From Geotoga petraea (GTDB taxonomy: Bacteria; Thermotogota; Thermotogae; Petrotogales; Petrotogaceae), in NCBI RefSeq assembly GCF_900102615.1, contig NZ_FMYV01000007.1, forward strand, positions 58,081 to 122,080: a DNA stretch of 64,000 bases. Direction: 5' to 3'. Positions 26,175 to 37,058 of this stretch are shown here, one piece after another. The position numbers and the translations under genes are program-made. Numbering within the stretch: position 1 is the stretch's first letter; the number at the start of each line of letters is the position of its first letter. A model generated the notes under the pieces. That model was given only the letters and a program-made list of their open reading frames with translations, was not told the DNA's origin and searched no databases.

Positions 26175-27911
26175 TTATTGGTTTTCAAAATGTTCTATTA
26201 ACGTTGTCTCATTCAATAAATCGTATATGTACATGTTATAAGAAAAATCGGATCCAAATGCAAATTCAACTTCTACATCATAACCAATATAACTAATTCC
26301 GTTAATTTCACCTATTAAATTTTTAATTTCCGGAACAAGATTAGTGTTTACATTAGTCCCGTCATATTTATCCATCAACAATAATTCTGCTAATGGTGAA
26401 CTAAATCCTGATTCAACATACATATTAAAATCAGCTAAATCCATTCCATCTGAAATACCACCAAAATTAATAGTTATTTCCATATCAGCTAATAAAATTG
26501 GATCTCCAGTTGAATCTTCTTCTATAACAACACCATCATCTGAAATAACTAAACTTCCAAAAGGTAAAGCACTTCTCAAAATATCTATAATATCTCCCAT
26601 ATCACCAAAAACAGTTTCATTTAACTTAACTTGTTCTTCGTTGATCATTTCAATTTGTCTCATTTCAGTCATTTTGAAATTTTGTTTTTGTAATGTTGTT
26701 GTATCTGTAGCTGATTCCATTATATCCATCATGTGTATGTTAGCTTCCAGAAAATTAACCCTCTCTCTATTTTGAAATCTGTTAGTAGCTTCAAATTGAA
26801 CTATTTTATGGTAATTTTCTAACACCATATCTATCATTGAAATGATATTGGAAATGTTAGGCGTAAGAACCATGTTATCGTTTATAACATCTGTCATACT
26901 TACTTTTGTAGAATCCACATCATTAGGAGAAACTCTATCAAAAATAATAGAAAAATCGCTTTCCAATTCTGAAACTGTAGGGGTAGCACTTCCGCTATCT
27001 ATTTTATATATAGCTTCAAGATCTCCTGTTCCTTTAATTTCATCCATAAAATATATCAAATCTTCTATGAACTCCGTTTTTACATAATCTGTTTCAAAAG
27101 TATAAGTTCCATCTTTAAAATAATATCTTGTATCGCTTAAATCTGTATACTCAAAACCATAAGATATTTGTGCAAACTCTATTATCATATCTTTGTTTTG
27201 AGGTGTGAAAATTTGTTCATCTAATAAGTTAATAATTGCATCCACAAAAGATTTTACAGTCATAAAATCACGATAATCAAATGCAATACCATTTGAAGGA
27301 ATATAATTCAAAGCATCAAAGTCACTTTCAGGATCCATATCAAGATTATCTCCCATTACAATATTCATAAAATATCCTGCTGGGTTTTTTTCCATGATGA
27401 TATTAATTTCTTGTTCGTTTACAATTTTATTTAACCTTGATGATAAATTAGCCAAATAATTAGCAATTTCTGTACCCGTTACAATACCTTTTATGTCCAA
27501 TAGATTATCATAAATTACTGTAATTTGTTCTTGTATATCTGCTTTTGGTCCAGTATAATAATCTGATTCACCATAAACTTTATCTCCAAAAATATTACTT
27601 AATTCAGAAGCAGCCTCGGAGATATTAGTTAAATATGTTGCAGCATCGCTAAAATCTTCGTCCATACCCCTAACATATGTGGTAAAAAATTCCTCTGTTT
27701 CAAAAATAGCCATAGCTGCATTTCCTGCTGGATCATTTGAATTTGCAGTTAATAAAGCTTCTGCTTCTGATTTACTAGTACCGTCAAAATCATTAATGGT
27801 AAATTCTGTAGTACCTGCTGTATCTACATCTCCATCATCAGTCACTCCAGTACAAGATATCAATAAAAAAACCAACATAAAAGCTATAGAAAAAAGCAAT
27901 ACTTTTTTCAT
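26175..27911 (-). CDS. Lipoprotein of unknown function
   Basis: The 578-residue protein begins with a lipoprotein signal (LLISC, Cys at about residue 20) and is otherwise acidic, extracytoplasmic and largely helical. I see no catalytic motif. An acidic linker follows the lipid-anchored Cys. AGGGAGGGG lies upstream of the ATG. A second lipoprotein gene follows upstream on the same strand, but the two have separate leaders and a gap of about 290 bases. It may be a surface or periplasmic structural protein; nothing more can be inferred. Confidence 0.75.
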   Translation of the reverse strand: MKKVLLFSIAFMLVFLLISCTGVTDDGDVDTAGTTEFTINDFDGTSKSEAEALLTANSNDPAGNAAMAIFETEEFFTTYVRGMDEDFSDAATYLTNISEAASELSNIFGDKVYGESDYYTGPKADIQEQITVIYDNLLDIKGIVTGTEIANYLANLSSRLNKIVNEQEINIIMEKNPAGYFMNIVMGDNLDMDPESDFDALNYIPSNGIAFDYRDFMTVKSFVDAIINLLDEQIFTPQNKDMIIEFAQISYGFEYTDLSDTRYYFKDGTYTFETDYVKTEFIEDLIYFMDEIKGTGDLEAIYKIDSGSATPTVSELESDFSIIFDRVSPNDVDSTKVSMTDVINDNMVLTPNISNIISMIDMVLENYHKIVQFEATNRFQNRERVNFLEANIHMMDIMESATDTTTLQKQNFKMTEMRQIEMINEEQVKLNETVFGDMGDIIDILRSALPFGSLVISDDGVVIEEDSTGDPILLADMEITINFGGISDGMDLADFNMYVESGFSSPLAELLLMDKYDGTNVNTNLVPEIKNLIGEINGISYIGYDVEVEFAFGSDFSYNMYIYDLLNETTLIEHFENQ

Positions 27912-28166
27912 AAAAAATCCCCTCCCTAAGAATTTATTTTATTATTAAATTCTTGATTTAAAAAACTTGGCAGTTTGAAAATCTTTAGAAGGGCTGGTTT
28001 TTCAATAATATAAATTTTTTGAAATCACTATCTTTTTATTACTATAAATAATTAATAGAAGCAATATTAGTAAAATTATATACACCTGCCACAAAATTTA
28101 GACAGTTATATTATAACTCTTTTTTCACTTTTTATTCAACTATTATTAATTATTTTTTTGTTATAA

Positions 28167-28193
28167 AAACAACCCCATTTTCTGAGGTTGTTT
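28167..28193 (-). terminator. Terminator of the second lipoprotein gene
   Basis: On the minus strand, AAACAACC pairs with GGTTGTTT around a short loop and is followed by TTATAAC and a T-rich stretch. It lies just after the stop at 28204. The rest of the gap (27912-28203) is AT-rich with no other clear signal. Confidence 0.65.
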
Positions 28194-28203
28194 GAAAAAC
28201 AAA

Positions 28204-29385
28204 TTATTTTAAAGTCATTATTTTATTATAGATCAAACTCAAATATGTCAAAGCATACATTGTAGAACCTCTTACAGTTAACAAATCCCAACTTCTAAAA
28301 ACATTTTCAGCATCATATTTATTCGTGTTTCCAAAGTAAATATATGATATTAAAGAAAAATCTCTGTCACCAATATCCGAAGTTTTTTCATCTACTAGTC
28401 CATAATCACCTATATCTATATGCTCTGAAGATATATATATTTTATCTGAATCAATTAATATATGAGCTAAACCAAAAGATAATCCAAATATATATTCAAA
28501 AGGTTCTTCATTAATAATAATTTCTGTAACTTCTGCTCTATAAGAAAATGGAACAAAATTAGACTCTTGAAAAAAAACTGCTAAAAGTAACTCTGGAGGT
28601 ATGTCGTTGAAATTAATATTTTGACCATATACCCAAGGATTGGAATTAGATATATTTTGAGTAAATGAAATATTTGAATCTGTGTATGTAACAGCTATTC
28701 TAGCTAAATATTCTGCGTATTCATCTTTTATAGTTGTACTCAAAGTTTCTGTAGAGTCAAATATGGCAGGATATACTGTTGAATCAACCATTTGAGAATT
28801 AGCATAAAAATCATACCATCTATCAAAATTGTTTCCATCTTTCATATAATGATCTAAAATTTCGTATATTCTTGGTTTTAATTCAATAACTTTAGTATTA
28901 TATTTTGAAACTAAATCAGGATTAAAATTAATACTTGGTGGTGCATCAGTGTTATCAACTGGAATTTCATTATCAAAATAATTTATCAACCAATTATTTT
29001 GATAATCTGATTCATCATCAGAACCATAACTACTATTCTCTATTACATTTCCTATATAATTTCTAATTCTTATATCAGTTGGTTTCAATATATCCCCCAT
29101 AGCTTTGGTAAAATGTTGTTCCAAGGTTATTTCACCTTTGAAAAAAGAATATAGAGACATAACGTTATTAGCTCCAGCGTGCGTTAAAGCTAATTCTTCT
29201 AATTCTGAAATTGAAAGAGAAGCGCCTTCATTGTAAGCTGTGTATATTAATTTCACATTTTGGTATTCATCTTCTGTCCAATCTATATTTGTTCCAGTGT
29301 TTGTATTTGAATCATTAAGCAGCACACAAGAACTAAAAATAAAAATAATCGATAATAACAACGTAAAAAACAAACTTTTTTTCAT
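28204..29385 (-). CDS. Lipoprotein of unknown function
   Basis: The 393-residue protein has a lipoprotein signal (IFSSC, Cys at about residue 20) followed by an Asn/Thr-rich linker and a helical, acidic body. No known domain is seen. The ATG at 29385 follows AAAGGAGGGG; the frame is open about 50 codons further, but that part runs through the repeat region and was rejected. A triloop hairpin (29402-29418) sits immediately before the binding site. Confidence 0.75.
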   Translation of the reverse strand: MKKSLFFTLLLSIIFIFSSCVLLNDSNTNTGTNIDWTEDEYQNVKLIYTAYNEGASLSISELEELALTHAGANNVMSLYSFFKGEITLEQHFTKAMGDILKPTDIRIRNYIGNVIENSSYGSDDESDYQNNWLINYFDNEIPVDNTDAPPSINFNPDLVSKYNTKVIELKPRIYEILDHYMKDGNNFDRWYDFYANSQMVDSTVYPAIFDSTETLSTTIKDEYAEYLARIAVTYTDSNISFTQNISNSNPWVYGQNINFNDIPPELLLAVFFQESNFVPFSYRAEVTEIIINEEPFEYIFGLSFGLAHILIDSDKIYISSEHIDIGDYGLVDEKTSDIGDRDFSLISYIYFGNTNKYDAENVFRSWDLLTVRGSTMYALTYLSLIYNKIMTLK

Positions 29386-29399
29386 AGTAACCCCTCCTT

Positions 29400-29795
29400 T
29401 TAAAATGCCCCGCATTTTGTTGTTGGTTTCTTCCCCTCCAACATCCAACCATAAACCCTCAACAGAAATTGTAAAACAATTTCTACTATACAACCTACTT
29501 TGAGTTTTTATATTTCGAAATTGTTCTAAAATCAAGTGTCTAAACTCCTCACCAATAAAGTGGTCCCCTCCTCTTAAACATTAAGAGGAGAACAAAATTT
29601 TGCAAAGCAAAATTGACTTAACAGATATTTAGACTCGTTATGCTCGCTCAACATGACATATATAAAGCTTTTTACCAATATTTTTAACAAACAATCAACA
29701 ACCTTCAACCAACGACAGAAATTGTGAAACAATTTCTACTCTTCCAAGAGAAATCTCCGATTTCTTAACCAACTATCAATCAAACTAACTAGTTA
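29400..29795. repeat. Intergenic cluster of triloop hairpins and long repeat copy
   Basis: About 400 bases without a gene. Triloop hairpins: 29402-29418 (AAAATGC/GCATTTT, loop CCC), 29464-29484 (AGAAATTGT/ACAATTTCT, loop AAA), 29568-29590 (CTCCTCTTAA/TTAAGAGGAG, loop ACA), 29596-29614 (AATTTTGC/GCAAAATT, loop AAA), 29717-29737 (AGAAATTGT/ACAATTTCT, loop GAA) and 29749-29765 (AGAAATC/GATTTCT, loop TCC). Bases 29493-29590 are a copy of a segment also present at 36827-36924. G-poor CCAAC/AACAAC linkers lie between. Confidence 0.8.
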
Positions 29796-30353
29796 CTAAA
29801 TATCAAAATTTTCTATAAACTTATCAACATTCTTATTATCATAAATAACAAAACGTACTTCTGAAAGGTGTTTTGGATTCTTTTTAAAAAAGTCGATAAC
29901 TGCATCCTTATAAACTTTCACTGCTTTTTCAAAAGGATAACCAAAAATACCGGCACTTATACAAGGCAAAGAAACGCTCGTTAATTCAAGTTCTTCTGCC
30001 TTTTTTAATGAATTATAAACTGCTAAATAAAGATAATCTCTCTCATCTTTGTTTCCTCCATACCAAATAGGCCCAACAGTATGAATAACGTACTTAGCGT
30101 TCAAATCTCCAGCAGAAGTAACAGCAACCTCTCCTGTTTTTACCTTTCCATATTTTTGAACGTATTCGTTAGATTCTTTCTGCAAATTTGGGCCAGCTTT
30201 TCTTGAAATAACTCCCGCAACTCCACCACCGTGAGATAGTGTAGAATTAGCTGCATTTACTATTGCATCAACCTTTTCTTCTGTTATATCGCCCTTAATC
30301 AACAAAATCTTATAATTATCAACATCATAACTTTTTAAAATCTCATTTTTCAT
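29796..30353 (-). CDS. Macrodomain protein (ADP-ribose/O-acetyl-ADP-ribose binding)
   Basis: Macrodomains of this type bind ADP-ribose and often remove it from proteins or hydrolyse O-acetyl-ADP-ribose. The 185-residue protein has the standard motifs: GDITEEKVDAIVNAANSTL (20-38), GGGVAGVI, and PCISAGIFGYP, the loop contacting the ribose. GGGGTG lies 8 bases before the ATG. It is a single-gene unit on the left edge of the candidate replication origin. Confidence 0.9.
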   Translation of the reverse strand: MKNEILKSYDVDNYKILLIKGDITEEKVDAIVNAANSTLSHGGGVAGVISRKAGPNLQKESNEYVQKYGKVKTGEVAVTSAGDLNAKYVIHTVGPIWYGGNKDERDYLYLAVYNSLKKAEELELTSVSLPCISAGIFGYPFEKAVKVYKDAVIDFFKKNPKHLSEVRFVIYDNKNVDKFIENFDI

Positions 30354-31469
<1,116 letters not shown>

Positions 31470-31483
31470 CGAGGAGTATTTTT

Positions 31484-34081
31484 ATGAAAACAGTAATAAC
31501 CACACATAACAATCCGGATTTTGACGGATTTGCTGCAGCTTTTGCTGCTTCTTTGATATATGAAAATCCTATAATTGTTATTAAAGGGCAACCAGCAAAA
31601 AATCTTAACGAATTTTTGCATATATACGAGCTTGAATTCTATTATGAAAATGAATTTCTTGAAGAATTTAAAGAAGATATAGATAATGAAGGTTTTTCTA
31701 AAGTTGTCATTGTTGATACTGCTGATATAAATAGAATTCCTAAATCAATAAAAAAATTAATAGAAAATGGAATAGAAGTTGACATTTACGACCACCATCC
31801 TAAACTAAGGGATAGAAACATAAAAGGTAACGATTATTCAAAAGAAATGGGAGCTGCTGTCACAATTGTTCTTCAAAAAGTATTTGAAAAAAAAATAGAT
31901 CTTCCAGATACCTATGAAACTCTTTTTTTAATAGCAATTCACGAAGACACGGGAAATTTTGTATATACCACGACGGAAATAGATGATCATTTAGTAGCTG
32001 CTGAACTTATAAAAAACGGGGCAAGATTAGAAGAAGTAGAAGAATTTGTATCACTTGAAATGACAGAAGAACAAAAAGAACTTTTTGATAAACTGTATAA
32101 CAATATCCATGATTTTTACGTCAACGACTTAAATGTATTTATATCCTATTGGGAAATAGAAAAATTCATAGGTGGCCTAAATGTTATAACACACAAAATC
32201 TTTGAAGCATTGATGCCAGATATCCTTTTCGTTGTAGTTAGAATGGGGAAAAACGCTTATATAGTTGGTAGATCAAGAACTGATGAAATTGATTTAAACA
32301 CAATTTTAAGTGTTTTTGGTGGTGGAGGTCATAAAAAAGCCGGGGCAGCAAAGGCTAAAGAAATTCCTGTCCAAACCATAATAGACAAAATTATTTCTAA
32401 ATTAAAAGAGAGCTTTATACCAGTGATAAAAGCCTCAAATATAATGTCTTCTCCTGTAAGGACTATACTCTCTGAACAAAAAATAGAAAAAGCTTATGAA
32501 ATAATGGAACAAACTGGTCATTCCAGCTTACCGGTTGTAGACAAAAACAAACTTGTTGGGTTGATAACTAAAAAAGATGTTGAAAAAGCAAGAAAACATA
32601 AATTATCTCACGCTCCAGTGAAATCTGTAATGACAAATAATTTAAAAGTTGTGGATACAGATACTTCGGTTTCACACATAAGAAAAATCATGGCCGAGAA
32701 TGACATTGGCAGGCTCCCTGTGCTAAAAGATGGTATCCTCATGGGTATAATTACAAGGTCGGATATTTTAAGGGCTTCTAATGGCGTATTAGATTTTTCG
32801 CCAAATCCAATAATAAAAGAAAAGTACGATACATTCAACGTATCAAAAAAAATGCAAAAACAACTACCTAAAAGAATAATGAACCTTTTGAGGTTGTTGG
32901 GGGCTTATGGTTCAGAAAGAAAAACTCCTGTTTATGTAGTTGGGGGTTTTGTAAGAGACCTTTTGTTAAATGTGGAAAATTTGGACATTGATATAGTAGT
33001 TGAAGGTGATGGGCCGGAATTTGGTAAATTCGTTGCTGAGCAGCTAATGATTAAGTATGTCGTCCATGAAAAATTCAATACCTGTTCTCTTTTTTTCAAA
33101 GATGGGTTCAGAATAGATGTGGCAACAGCGAGAACTGAATATTATGAATCACCTGCTGAACTTCCAAAAGTAGAAGTTTCTACAATAAAGAAGGATTTAT
33201 ACAGAAGAGACTTTTCAATAAATGCAATGGCAATAAAATTAAATCAAGAAACTTTTGGTACGTTATTAGATTTCTTTAACTCAAAAAAAGATCTTGAAGA
33301 GGGAATAATAAAAGTACTATATTCTCTTTCTTTTGTAGAAGATCCAACAAGAATATTAAGAGCAATAAGGTTTGAACAAAGATACAACTTTCAAATAGAT
33401 GAACAAACATGTGAATACATGAAAAAAACAGTAAAAAATGAATATCTCGAAAAAGTAACAGGTCCAAGAATTAGAGATGAGTTAGAAAAAATATTGAAAG
33501 AACCAAAACCGTTGAAATCTATTAGGAGAATGGGAGAGTTCAAAATAATATCTCATCTTTTTCCGTTTTCGTATTATACGCCAACTTTGGACAAAGACGT
33601 GGAAAAACTCTTTGAATTATACGGTTATTTTGAAAAAAATTATAAACAATACACACAAAATGTTAGGTTTTTACACCTTTTACTCTTTGTCTTATTACAA
33701 TACACTCCAGAAGAAACTGTTAAATTCATAGAATATCGATATGGTCTACCGGGGAACTTTTATGATAATTTAGCAGAGGCAAGAGAATCATTTGAAAAGC
33801 TAAACGAATTAAAACATCCTCAATACTCTCATTTTTTTGACTGTATAAAAATATTGAACAGCGAACAGATTATCTTTGTGGCTGTTAAATTAAAAGAGAA
33901 TTTGAGAGAAAAATTGTTTAAATATTTTGATAAAATTGAAAATTTAGAATTATCTGTAAATGGAAAAGAGCTAAAAGACAAGGGGTATTACGGAAAAGAA
34001 ATAAAAAACAAATTAGAAGAACTGACAAAAAAGTTGTTAAACGATGAAATAAAACCAGGAGAAGAAAGAAAGTATATATAG
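31484..34081 (+). CDS. DHH-CBS-tRNA nucleotidyltransferase fusion protein
   Basis: The 865-residue protein joins four modules. A DHH phosphoesterase (about 1-150) has HNNPDFDG, DTAD and YDHHP. A DHHA1 domain (about 220-310) ends in GGGGHKKAGAA. Two CBS domains follow (about 315-435). A class II CCA-adding/poly(A) polymerase region (about 460-865) has the metal-binding head YVVGGFVRDLL and DIDIVVEG, then RRDFSINAMA and DPTRILRAIRFEQR. It probably repairs or completes tRNA 3' ends; the DHH part could trim RNA or hydrolyse small nucleotides. This fusion is known in Thermotogota and some other phyla. No separate cca gene is in the window. Confidence 0.88.
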   Translation: MKTVITTHNNPDFDGFAAAFAASLIYENPIIVIKGQPAKNLNEFLHIYELEFYYENEFLEEFKEDIDNEGFSKVVIVDTADINRIPKSIKKLIENGIEVDIYDHHPKLRDRNIKGNDYSKEMGAAVTIVLQKVFEKKIDLPDTYETLFLIAIHEDTGNFVYTTTEIDDHLVAAELIKNGARLEEVEEFVSLEMTEEQKELFDKLYNNIHDFYVNDLNVFISYWEIEKFIGGLNVITHKIFEALMPDILFVVVRMGKNAYIVGRSRTDEIDLNTILSVFGGGGHKKAGAAKAKEIPVQTIIDKIISKLKESFIPVIKASNIMSSPVRTILSEQKIEKAYEIMEQTGHSSLPVVDKNKLVGLITKKDVEKARKHKLSHAPVKSVMTNNLKVVDTDTSVSHIRKIMAENDIGRLPVLKDGILMGIITRSDILRASNGVLDFSPNPIIKEKYDTFNVSKKMQKQLPKRIMNLLRLLGAYGSERKTPVYVVGGFVRDLLLNVENLDIDIVVEGDGPEFGKFVAEQLMIKYVVHEKFNTCSLFFKDGFRIDVATARTEYYESPAELPKVEVSTIKKDLYRRDFSINAMAIKLNQETFGTLLDFFNSKKDLEEGIIKVLYSLSFVEDPTRILRAIRFEQRYNFQIDEQTCEYMKKTVKNEYLEKVTGPRIRDELEKILKEPKPLKSIRRMGEFKIISHLFPFSYYTPTLDKDVEKLFELYGYFEKNYKQYTQNVRFLHLLLFVLLQYTPEETVKFIEYRYGLPGNFYDNLAEARESFEKLNELKHPQYSHFFDCIKILNSEQIIFVAVKLKENLREKLFKYFDKIENLELSVNGKELKDKGYYGKEIKNKLEELTKKLLNDEIKPGEERKYI

Positions 34082-34105
34082 TAGAAATTGTGAAACAAAT
34101 TCTAC
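34081..34105. repeat. Hairpin repeat abutting a ribosome-binding site
   Basis: GTAGAAATTGT (34081-34091) and ACAAATTCTAC (34095-34105) pair with one mismatch around loop GAA. The element begins at the last base of the upstream stop codon and ends immediately before the TGGAGGGG binding site of the next gene, so it fills the whole intergenic spacer. Confidence 0.75.
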
Positions 34106-34121
34106 TGGAGGGGCGATTTAT

Positions 34122-35456
34122 TTGAAAAAATATTTTTTATATTTTTTAGTGATATTTTTTTCTATTATTTCTTTTTCATCTGCGAAAATTTTAACAACTG
34201 AAGATTCAGATTATTACCTAATTAAAGAGAGCAATAAAATATTTTATCCTTTTTACTCAGAGGATAAAATAAATTATGACAATATCTTTGAAATAGAATT
34301 TCCCATAAAATACGAAAACAGATTTTCTTCTGATTTCAAGTTTCCTGCTTCTTGGTATATATCTTCAACAATAGATCAAAACTTACACAGAGAAATAGTC
34401 CTTGAAAACAACGACTTAATAAATTTCTATTTTAAAAGCAGTTATGAAGATAAGTTTTATTCTCAATTTACCGGGGATTTTCAAATAGCTGGAACTTCTT
34501 ATTACGAATATGGAAATTACTCTTTATATAATTTACCCCAAATCACTTATATGAGTCTTGATTTCCCAAAAATATCTTATTTATCTTTAAGAGAGGATAA
34601 TTTTTCTTTTATTTTAGGTAGAAATAAGGTATCTACAGGCCCTTTGAAATACGACTTACTTCTTTCTGAAGCTTCACCATATTATGATAATTTCACATTT
34701 AAATACGATTTTGAAAACAAGTTAAATTATAGATTTTCTTGGTTATCTTCAATACCTTTTATGAGCACAGAAGAATACTCAGAATACTTTGAAAACCAAG
34801 AAACTTTGAGTGGGTATAGAAATGATTTTGTGAATACACTAAATTTCAATTACAATAATAATCATTTCGGTTTATCAAATTTAAACCACGTGACAGAAAA
34901 TTTGCCAAGCCCTTTTCAAGTATTATTTTTTTCAGATAGAGGATTATTATCTTTCTACTATTTAAACGAAAATTATTTTGATATATATTTTGAAGGTGTG
35001 GCTAACTATCCAGATTTTTCTAAGGGGTTTGGAGTTGGAATTTCAAAAACTTTCAATTTTAGAAATATAAACATAAGGCCTGGAATTGAGTATTACTATA
35101 CTCAAAGCGGACTATACAGCGCTGAAAAAGCATATGATGAACTTTTTTACAGATCATTCTCACTTTCAAACACCCCAGGTGCAAGACTTATGTTTGACTA
35201 TCCTTTTGGCTTGAAATACGGAGATAATTCAAAAATAACGAATATATCCGTGGTTTTATTCGATTCTTATGGGAATGGCTATGTAGATATAAACTATGAT
35301 TTTGGAATATATGATGAAAACCAAATCAATTATTTTAGTATAAAATCCATATATGATTTAAAATTCACCAAGATCAAACTAACATATAACGATATAAACA
35401 ATAATACAAAGATATTTAATTTGCATCTTATTTTTGATTTAAAAATAGGAATATAA
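34122..35456 (+). CDS. Outer-membrane beta-barrel-like protein (Wzi-like)
   Basis: The 444-residue protein has a signal peptide (about 1-20) and then alternating polar and aromatic strands typical of a beta-barrel, rich in Tyr, Phe, Asn and Ser. The segment GRNKVSTGPLKYDLLLSEASP resembles the Wzi capsule-assembly family, but the similarity is weak. Translation starts at TTG, after GGAGGGG. It is followed 13 bases later by a second protein of the same kind, so a paired outer-envelope (toga) role is likely. The exact function is unknown. Confidence 0.65.
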   Translation: MKKYFLYFLVIFFSIISFSSAKILTTEDSDYYLIKESNKIFYPFYSEDKINYDNIFEIEFPIKYENRFSSDFKFPASWYISSTIDQNLHREIVLENNDLINFYFKSSYEDKFYSQFTGDFQIAGTSYYEYGNYSLYNLPQITYMSLDFPKISYLSLREDNFSFILGRNKVSTGPLKYDLLLSEASPYYDNFTFKYDFENKLNYRFSWLSSIPFMSTEEYSEYFENQETLSGYRNDFVNTLNFNYNNNHFGLSNLNHVTENLPSPFQVLFFSDRGLLSFYYLNENYFDIYFEGVANYPDFSKGFGVGISKTFNFRNINIRPGIEYYYTQSGLYSAEKAYDELFYRSFSLSNTPGARLMFDYPFGLKYGDNSKITNISVVLFDSYGNGYVDINYDFGIYDENQINYFSIKSIYDLKFTKIKLTYNDINNNTKIFNLHLIFDLKIGI

Positions 35457-35469
35457 AGAAGGCTTTTAA

Positions 35470-36582
35470 ATGAAAAAGATTAGTTTGTTATTATTTTTGA
35501 TAATCACAGTTTTTTCTTTTTCTGAAATTGTAAGAGAAAAAGACATATTAATAAAAAATATAAACCAGGGGATTAATTTTACAAATGTAACCCCTTATCC
35601 TTCTTATTTTGGAAACTATTTTGAAGTAGATGATTATACAATTCACTATAATTCAAAACCTTTTTGGATTATGTACGGGAAATATACAACGGATTGGGGA
35701 GATTTTGAAAGAAACCTATATCTTTCTGACTCTTTGCCTTATGTAGTTGGATTAACAGGTGGGTTTGAAAACAAGGGAGTAAAAATAATATTTGGTGTGT
35801 ATGACTTGAATTTTGAACTGAGCAATGAAGAGTGGCTCATTCAAAAAACACCTGGAATAGATGGAAACTCAGATAGACGTGGTTTAGATGGTTACAAAGG
35901 ATATGCAGAACCATACAAAACGTATATTATTCACAGAATAGAGTTTGACTCTTTACAGTTTTTGAGAGTGTCATTTAGCGAAATCAACCTTGTTGGGGGA
36001 AAAATTCCCGACCTTGTAGATGTTAACCCTTTTGGGATATTGCACAATACTTATGGTGAAGGATATTCTAATACAATATTGGGAGCAGACTTTTCATTGA
36101 TCCCAATAAAAAAATTGCAAATTTATGGACAATTTGCAATGGATGATTTTGTTGTTCCAGATACAGAGGCTGGTGCCACTAATTACAAACCAACATCATT
36201 AGCTTATGCCCTTGGAGGTAGATATGTTTATAGGTTAGATGATTATTACCTTGCACCAAAATTTGAGTACTACAAAGTGTACACCTGGATGTACAACAGA
36301 TGGCAAAAACTCTTGAAATTTACCGCAGAATACGATGGAGTTGAAATTCCGGTTGGTTTTGATTATGGAAATGACATGGAAGGTTTTTTATTTGGATTTG
36401 ATCTGTTATTTGATTGGAATTTAAAAGTTAAATTCCTGTCAGAATTCTATAAAAAAGGTGCCATAGATTTAAATACAAGTTATTCAGATGAAAGAAAACA
36501 AGATTATGAAAATTGGGCAGGCCCCTATCCACCGGTGAGTGATTTTATAAAACTATCACTACATTTTGAAATAAATTACTGA
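35470..36582 (+). CDS. Outer-membrane beta-barrel-like protein (Wzi-like)
   Basis: The 370-residue protein has a signal peptide (MKKISLLLFLIITVFSF) and strand-rich body. GKYTTDWGDFERNLYLSDSLPY is close to the Wzi-like segment of the preceding protein, and FLRVSFSEINLVGGKIPDLVDVNP is also typical of that family. The chain ends in alternating hydrophobic residues (LSLHFEINY), as outer-membrane barrels do. The two neighbours are probably distant paralogues working at the cell surface. A role in anchoring surface polysaccharide is an inference from the family. Confidence 0.65.
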   Translation: MKKISLLLFLIITVFSFSEIVREKDILIKNINQGINFTNVTPYPSYFGNYFEVDDYTIHYNSKPFWIMYGKYTTDWGDFERNLYLSDSLPYVVGLTGGFENKGVKIIFGVYDLNFELSNEEWLIQKTPGIDGNSDRRGLDGYKGYAEPYKTYIIHRIEFDSLQFLRVSFSEINLVGGKIPDLVDVNPFGILHNTYGEGYSNTILGADFSLIPIKKLQIYGQFAMDDFVVPDTEAGATNYKPTSLAYALGGRYVYRLDDYYLAPKFEYYKVYTWMYNRWQKLLKFTAEYDGVEIPVGFDYGNDMEGFLFGFDLLFDWNLKVKFLSEFYKKGAIDLNTSYSDERKQDYENWAGPYPPVSDFIKLSLHFEINY

Positions 36583-37058
36583 GTAATTTATTTAATTGTT
36601 AGTTGGAGGATGACATTCATTTATCATTTTAATAAATATTTTTCTGCTAAAATAATAAATAGATACGATGATCTAGTGAAGAGTGCTATTTATTATTTTT
36701 TAATAGTAAATTTTCTTTGAAAATAACTGATGAGTTTTCTCCATCAACTAACCACAGAAATCTTTGATTTCTTCACTTCCAACCTCCAACTTTCAACAGA
36801 AATTATGTAATAATTTCTACTTCATGACCTACTTTGAGTTTTTATATTTCGGAATTGTTCTAAAACAAAGTGCCTAAACTCCTCACCACTAAAGTGGTCC
36901 CCTCCTCTAAAACATTTAGAGGAGACTCAAATTTTCTTTGAAAATAACTGATGAGTTTTCTCGCCAACTCGCAGCTTCGCTGCATTCCTCGCAAAGCTTT
37001 TTTGCATTCTTCGCTTGCTTTGCAAGCACTCTTCCTTCTGAAAAAGTCTCTGTCATTT
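36583..37058. repeat. Intergenic cluster of triloop hairpins and long repeat copy
   Basis: About 475 bases without a gene; the plus-strand frame through it is a shadow. Triloop hairpins: 36710-36724 (ATTTTC/GAAAAT, loop TTT), 36756-36772 (AGAAATC/GATTTCT, loop TTT), 36798-36818 (AGAAATTAT/ATAATTTCT, loop GTA), 36902-36924 (CTCCTCTAAA/TTTAGAGGAG, loop ACA), 36931-36945 (ATTTTC/GAAAAT, loop TTT), 36971-36983 (GCAGC/GCTGC, loop TTC) and 37013-37027 (GCTTGC/GCAAGC, loop TTT). Bases 36827-36924 match 29493-29590, with compensating changes in the last stem. TTGTTAGTTGGAGGATG recurs at 36596-36612. Confidence 0.8.
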
